DNA of 58,120 nucleotides from positions 2,808 to 60,927 of the forward strand of contig VXSP01000039.1 of assembly GCA_009837885.1 (NCBI GenBank), in the 5' to 3' direction. The DNA comes from Holophagales bacterium (lineage in GTDB: Bacteria; Acidobacteriota; Thermoanaerobaculia; Multivoradales; Multivoraceae). Every line of letters begins with the position of its first letter. Within the stretch, counting starts at the first letter, position 1. Positions 55,201 through 58,120 of the stretch are shown in pieces. The translations under genes and the position numbers were made by a program. The notes under the pieces are model-generated. The model had not been told where the DNA came from. It made no database searches and saw only the letters and a list, made by a program, of their open reading frames with translations.

Positions 55201-58120
55201 TCACCGTGAGCCTGTCGTCCGGGCTGGCGAAAGCAACGACTGTGCTCTGGACGACAGCCCACGGAACCGCGGACCGCTCGGACTACACGCCGAGAACGGG
55301 GGCGCGCGGTGGAGGTGAGCAACTGACCTTCGCCGCGGGCGAGAAGGAAAAGACGATCACGGTGCAGACCACGGCCGACAACCTGGTCGAAGCCGACGAG
55401 ACGTTCACCATCAGGCTCTTTCCCACGTATGAGCCCCTGATCGCGGCGGTTGGCACGGGCTCGGTGACGGCGACGATCGTCAACGACGACAACGCGACGG
55501 TGTCGGTGGCGGACGCGGCGGTGTCGGAGTCGGCGGGCACGGCGACGCTCACGGTAACGCTGAGCGCGGCGGCCGCCAGACCGCTGGAACTGTCCTACGA
55601 GACATCGGACGGAACGGCCTCGTCCGGCAGCGACTACACGGCCGCCAGCGGGAGCCTCACGGTCCCGGCCGGCCAGACGTCGCAGGACCTGACCCTCACG
55701 GTGCTCGACGATGAAATCGACGAGCCGGACGAGACCTTCGATCTCACGGTGAGCGCCGCGACCTCGACTCCCGTCACGCTGGATGATTCCGCGGCGACGG
55801 TGACGATCACGGACGACGAAGACACGCCGACCGTGTCCCTCGCGTTGAGTTCGTCGTCGGTGACGGAGAACGGCGGCTCGACGACCGTGACCGCCACCCT
55901 GAGCGCGGCTTCCAGCGAGGAGGTCACCGTGACGGTGGCGGCGGCAGCGGTCGCGCCGGCGGTGGCCGGCGACTTCACGCAGGCCGGGACGACGCTGACC
56001 ATCGCCGCCGGCTCGACGACGAGCACCGGCACGGTGACCATCACCGCCGTCGACAACGATGTCGACGCGCCGGACAAGCAGGTCACCGTCTCCGCGACGG
56101 TGGCGGGCGGCAACGACGTCGCCGCGCCGTCGGACCAGACCCTGACCATCACCGACGACGAAGACACGCCGACCGTCTCCCTGGCGCTCAGCGCCTCCTC
56201 CATTAGCGAGAACGCAGGCGCCACGACCGTCACCGCGACGCTGGGCGCGAAGTCGAGCGCGGACGTGACCCTCACCGTCTCCGCGGCGGCCGTCTCGCCC
56301 GCGGTGGCGGGGGACTTCACGCAGGCCGGGACGACCCTGACCATCGCGGCGGGAGCGACGACCAGCACCGGCACGGTGACGATCACCGCCGTCGACAACG
56401 ACGTCGACGCGCCGGACAAAGAGATCACCGTCTCGGCGACGGTGGCTGGCGGCAACGGAGTGACCGCCCCGTCGGACCAGACCCTGACCATCACCGATGA
56501 CGACACGGCGACGCCGTCGCTGGTCCTTGGCTCGTCGTCCATCGACGAGGACGGCGGCTCGACGGCGGTGACGGCAACCCTGAGCACGGAGTCGAGCGAG
56601 GCGGTGACGCTCACGGTGTCCGCGGCCGCGGTTTCGCCGGCTGTGTCGGGCGACTTCACGCAGGCCGGGACGACGCTGACCATCGCCGCGGGAGCGACGA
56701 CCAGCACCGGCACGGTCACGATCACCGCCGTCGACAACGACGTCGACGCGCCGGACAAGCAGGTCACGGTCTCCGCCACCGTCTCCGGCGGCAACGGCAT
56801 CGCCGCGCCGTCCGATCAGACCCTGACCATCACGGACGACGAGGAAACACCCACCGTCTCCCTGGCGCTCAGTTCCTCGTCGATCCCGGAAAACGGCGGA
56901 TCGACGACGGTGACGGCGACGCTCGGCGCCGTTTCCAGCCAGGACGTCACTTTGACCGTCTCCGCGGCGGCGGTCTCGCCGGCGGTGTCGGGAGACCTGA
57001 CGCAGGCCGGGACGACGCTGACCATCGCCGCCGGCTCGACGACCAGCACCGGCACCGTGACGATCACCGCCGTCGACAACGACGTCGACGCGCCGGACAA
57101 GCAGGCCACGGTCTCCGCCACGGTCTCGGGCGGCAACGGCGTCGCCGCGCCGGCCGATCAGACCCTGACCATCACCGACAACGAAGCCACACCGACCGTC
57201 TCCCTGGCGCTCAGCTCATCCGCCATCGCCGAGAACGCGGGCGCCACGACCGTCACCGCGACGCTGGGCGCGAAGTCGAGCGCGGACGTGACCCTGACCG
57301 TCTCCGCGGCGGCGGTCTCGCCGGCGGTCTCAGGGGACTTCAGCCTCAGCACCGACAGGAGCCTGACCATCGCCGCCGGCTCGACCACCAGCACCGGCAC
57401 CGTGACGATCACCGCCGTCGACAACTCCGTGGATGCCCCGGACAAGCAGGTGACCGTCTCGGCGACGGTCGCGGGCGGCAACGGCGTAGCCGCGCCGTCC
57501 GACCAAACGCTGACGATCACGGACGACGAAGACACGCCGACCGTCTCCCTGGCTCTCAGCGCCTCCTCCATCAGCGAAAACGCGGGCGCCACGACCGTCA
57601 CGGCGACGCTCGGCGCCGTGTCCAGCCAGGCGGTGATTCTGACCGTCTCCTCCGCTCCGGTGTCGCCGGCGGTCTCCGGAGACTTCACGCAGGCCGGGAC
57701 AACGCTGACCATCGCGGCGGGAGCGACGACCAGCACCGGCACGGTGACCATCACCGCCGTCGACAACGACGTCGACGCGCCGGACAAGCAGGTGACCGTC
57801 TCGGCGACGGCGGCGGGCGGCAACGGAGTGGCCGCGCCCTCCGACCAGACCCTGACCATCGCGGACGACGAAGACACACCGACCGTCTCACTGGCGCTCA
57901 GCTCCTCCTCCATCAGCGAGAACGCGGGCGCCACGACCGTCACGGCGACGCTCGGCGCCGCTTCCAGTCAGGCGGTCACGGTGACCGTCTCCGCCTCCCC
58001 CGTGTCGCCGGCCGTCTCCGGGGACTTCACGCAGGCCGGGACAACGCTGACCATCGCGGCGGGAGCGACGACCAGCACCGGCACGGTGACCATCACCGCC
58101 GTCGACAACGACGTCGACGC
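52203..58120 (+). CDS. Giant secreted Calx-beta repeat protein (3' end outside window)
   Basis: The frame is open from GTG 52203 to the end of the window, 1972 codons without a stop. The N-terminus has a basic start and hydrophobic export segment (about 1-34, ending FASGQQS). The rest is Calx-beta-like modules of about 100-115 residues, each with an SVSEGxxxxxTVxLS opening, a YTA or DFT segment and a closing ITDDD/DDE acidic motif likely to bind calcium. Early modules are diverged. From residue about 1206 the modules become nearly identical. Such proteins are adhesins or surface filaments. A ribosome site GAGGGACGG precedes the GTG. Confidence 0.85.
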   Translation, partial: MTAKSTLLNRLSSAVRWAAVALSIQLLPAGFASGQQSIPKAELRWNTAAFQNAAERQVTGTEGQTVYLSLELTNVTQAWLNDRKGRSVGARLTRLYGNAVASDYSHDYTVWIPADKLAVSFGITLNDDSLIEGTELTSVCFAPTGDLAISHNTHTRCAEVVIRDNDVAVVSVTGGRSRRTVDEGEAVALELTLNKDVERNVHLSLSVSDGSTSSDDYTLSPQQINFSPTDTDATRKRTVTLTTTGDNVVEGDEDLTIQWALRSGGVHDAISLEGNSVPVTITDNDTAVLTLESSPEPVSEGSNVTLTARLSNPVQEAFGLDWWVSATSGSVAGFASYSDLVGLDLTSTNILNFASRQTAATFTVRTADDTVAEDSETFKVLMQLQRTVHGLDPGTVRTDGRTVTITDDDQATVSLTPAAVTVTEGSAATLKAQLAQAAETEVKASWSTAGGTATAGTDYTAQAATTLTFARGETEKTITVNTAGDDVDEEDETFNVELAAVEGGRATIGTGTVPVTIQDADDPPSSPQVSVSAPAAPVVEGSAANFTVRVWPAAAGGITVGYQTVEGTAGGSDFTSVARLGGSVKFAPGETEQTISVQTTDDDVFENDETFGVRLSTGAGYELATSEATATIRDNETATLSLAGPSGLVNEGDSAEFTWSLSRAVTSAVDFQWVVVPWRDHPRASHTTDVTYVRARTTFAPGETTKTITVQTTQDTIVEANEHIGVSSLLFLSLPDRVTLGTTYTYATIRDDDSLTASVGDLSVSESAGSASLTVTLSSTPERDVTLSYASSDGTATAGSDYTATSGTLTIPSGRSTGVVRVRVTDDAVDEPDETLTVTLSDPKPSAQVSLSDASATVTITDNEDAPTLSLELSSSAIPENGGSATVTAALNLASSEDVTVTVSATPVSPAVAADFTLSTNKTLTIAAGSTTSTGTVTLTAVDNDIVAAAKRLTVSGSASGGRDVADPSSTTLRILEDESAVLAFGTASVSVTEGTAAVVTVSLSSGLAKATTVLWTTAHGTADRSDYTPRTGARGGGEQLTFAAGEKEKTITVQTTADNLVEADETFTIRLFPTYEPLIAAVGTGSVTATIVNDDNATVSVADAAVSESAGTATLTVTLSAAAARPLELSYETSDGTASSGSDYTAASGSLTVPAGQTSQDLTLTVLDDEIDEPDETFDLTVSAATSTPVTLDDSAATVTITDDEDTPTVSLALSSSSVTENGGSTTVTATLSAASSEEVTVTVAAAAVAPAVAGDFTQAGTTLTIAAGSTTSTGTVTITAVDNDVDAPDKQVTVSATVAGGNDVAAPSDQTLTITDDEDTPTVSLALSASSISENAGATTVTATLGAKSSADVTLTVSAAAVSPAVAGDFTQAGTTLTIAAGATTSTGTVTITAVDNDVDAPDKEITVSATVAGGNGVTAPSDQTLTITDDDTATPSLVLGSSSIDEDGGSTAVTATLSTESSEAVTLTVSAAAVSPAVSGDFTQAGTTLTIAAGATTSTGTVTITAVDNDVDAPDKQVTVSATVSGGNGIAAPSDQTLTITDDEETPTVSLALSSSSIPENGGSTTVTATLGAVSSQDVTLTVSAAAVSPAVSGDLTQAGTTLTIAAGSTTSTGTVTITAVDNDVDAPDKQATVSATVSGGNGVAAPADQTLTITDNEATPTVSLALSSSAIAENAGATTVTATLGAKSSADVTLTVSAAAVSPAVSGDFSLSTDRSLTIAAGSTTSTGTVTITAVDNSVDAPDKQVTVSATVAGGNGVAAPSDQTLTITDDEDTPTVSLALSASSISENAGATTVTATLGAVSSQAVILTVSSAPVSPAVSGDFTQAGTTLTIAAGATTSTGTVTITAVDNDVDAPDKQVTVSATAAGGNGVAAPSDQTLTIADDEDTPTVSLALSSSSISENAGATTVTATLGAASSQAVTVTVSASPVSPAVSGDFTQAGTTLTIAAGATTSTGTVTITAVDNDVD
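55821..58120 (+). repeat. Tandem 342-bp coding repeats (114 residues)
   Basis: Seven copies, the last cut by the window edge. Units begin near 55821, 56163, 56505, 56844, 57186, 57531 and 57873. Period is 342 bp, with single-codon changes of 339 or 345. Units share PTVSLALSSSS-type openings, a TIAAGATTSTGTVTITAVDN core and a DQTLTITDDE close. Long stretches are identical at the DNA level. The copy opening at 57186 has a different strand segment (FSLSTDRS instead of FTQAGTT), like a diverged upstream module near 54790. Confidence 0.88.

Noticed and set aside
55634..57943. Three repetitive minus-strand frames rich in Val, Ser and Thr
   Set aside because: They are the reverse complement of the tandem Calx-beta repeats. 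The repeat period makes them look ordered.
55821..58120. Regularly spaced repeats as a possible CRISPR array
   Set aside because: The period is 342 bp and the repeats stay in one open reading frame with protein-level conservation. No short palindromic repeats and spacers are present.

Overview
The window is about 58 kb of very GC-rich, gene-dense bacterial DNA. The gene set fits a Gram-negative, respiring heterotroph: menaquinone synthesis, large secreted peptidases, an outer-membrane-type beta-rich protein and a lipoprotein prolyl oligopeptidase. The TolB-like/M28/PDZ peptidases and the repeated WFF/KVLDGC-type C-terminal domain on secreted proteases resemble proteins I associate with Acidobacteriota (Thermoanaerobaculia-like). 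That is an inference from protein style. No rRNA or other marker settles it.

Layout. 0-6.4 kb: a small membrane protein, a secreted M28 peptidase with beta-propeller and PDZ, a beta-lactamase-fold hydrolase, ApaH and a hypothetical protein. 6.4-20.1 kb, minus strand: one tightly packed operon running amidase, secreted hypothetical, GbsR/MarR regulator, polyprenyl diphosphate synthase, UbiE/MenG, MenF, MenD, MenH, MenB, MenA, MenE and an ATP-grasp ligase. Most junctions are 4-nt overlaps of the form NTGA. menC is absent. 20.2-30 kb: an M23 peptidase, a secreted metzincin with PKD and two C-terminal repeat domains, TatD, an Fpg/Nei glycosylase, two bacterial PH-domain membrane proteins, ornithine aminotransferase and a beta-rich surface protein. 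30-36.3 kb: ferredoxin-NADP reductase, P5C dehydrogenase, a DUF423 protein, an MscS channel and a DEAD-box helicase. 36.6-45.1 kb, plus strand: two zinc dehydrogenases, PheA (chorismate mutase/prephenate dehydratase), L-2-hydroxyglutarate oxidase, a hydrolase, prolyl oligopeptidase, a hotdog thioesterase and 3-methyladenine glycosylase, again with start/stop overlaps.

45.1-58.1 kb is the accessory-looking end. It holds a 1322-residue secreted lysyl-endopeptidase-like protease with Calx-beta, PKD and the same C-terminal domain. Next comes an 802-residue GAF-PAS-kinase-REC-winged-helix protein, a sensor fused to its own DNA-binding output. Divergent from it is a giant secreted Calx-beta repeat protein that runs off the window. 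The 415-bp region between the last two carries dyads, several TTTAC boxes and a (GA)26 microsatellite about 45 bp upstream of the giant gene's start. This is a plausible phase-variable, sensor-controlled surface-protein locus.

Four copies of a small hairpin (7-nt arms, 6-nt loop, right arm GGAGRTG) are scattered in intergenic DNA. Two of them lie directly upstream of the two proteases that share the C-terminal domain, and these two also share about 30 bp downstream of the left arm and loop. I saw no tRNA, rRNA, CRISPR array, transposase or prophage.
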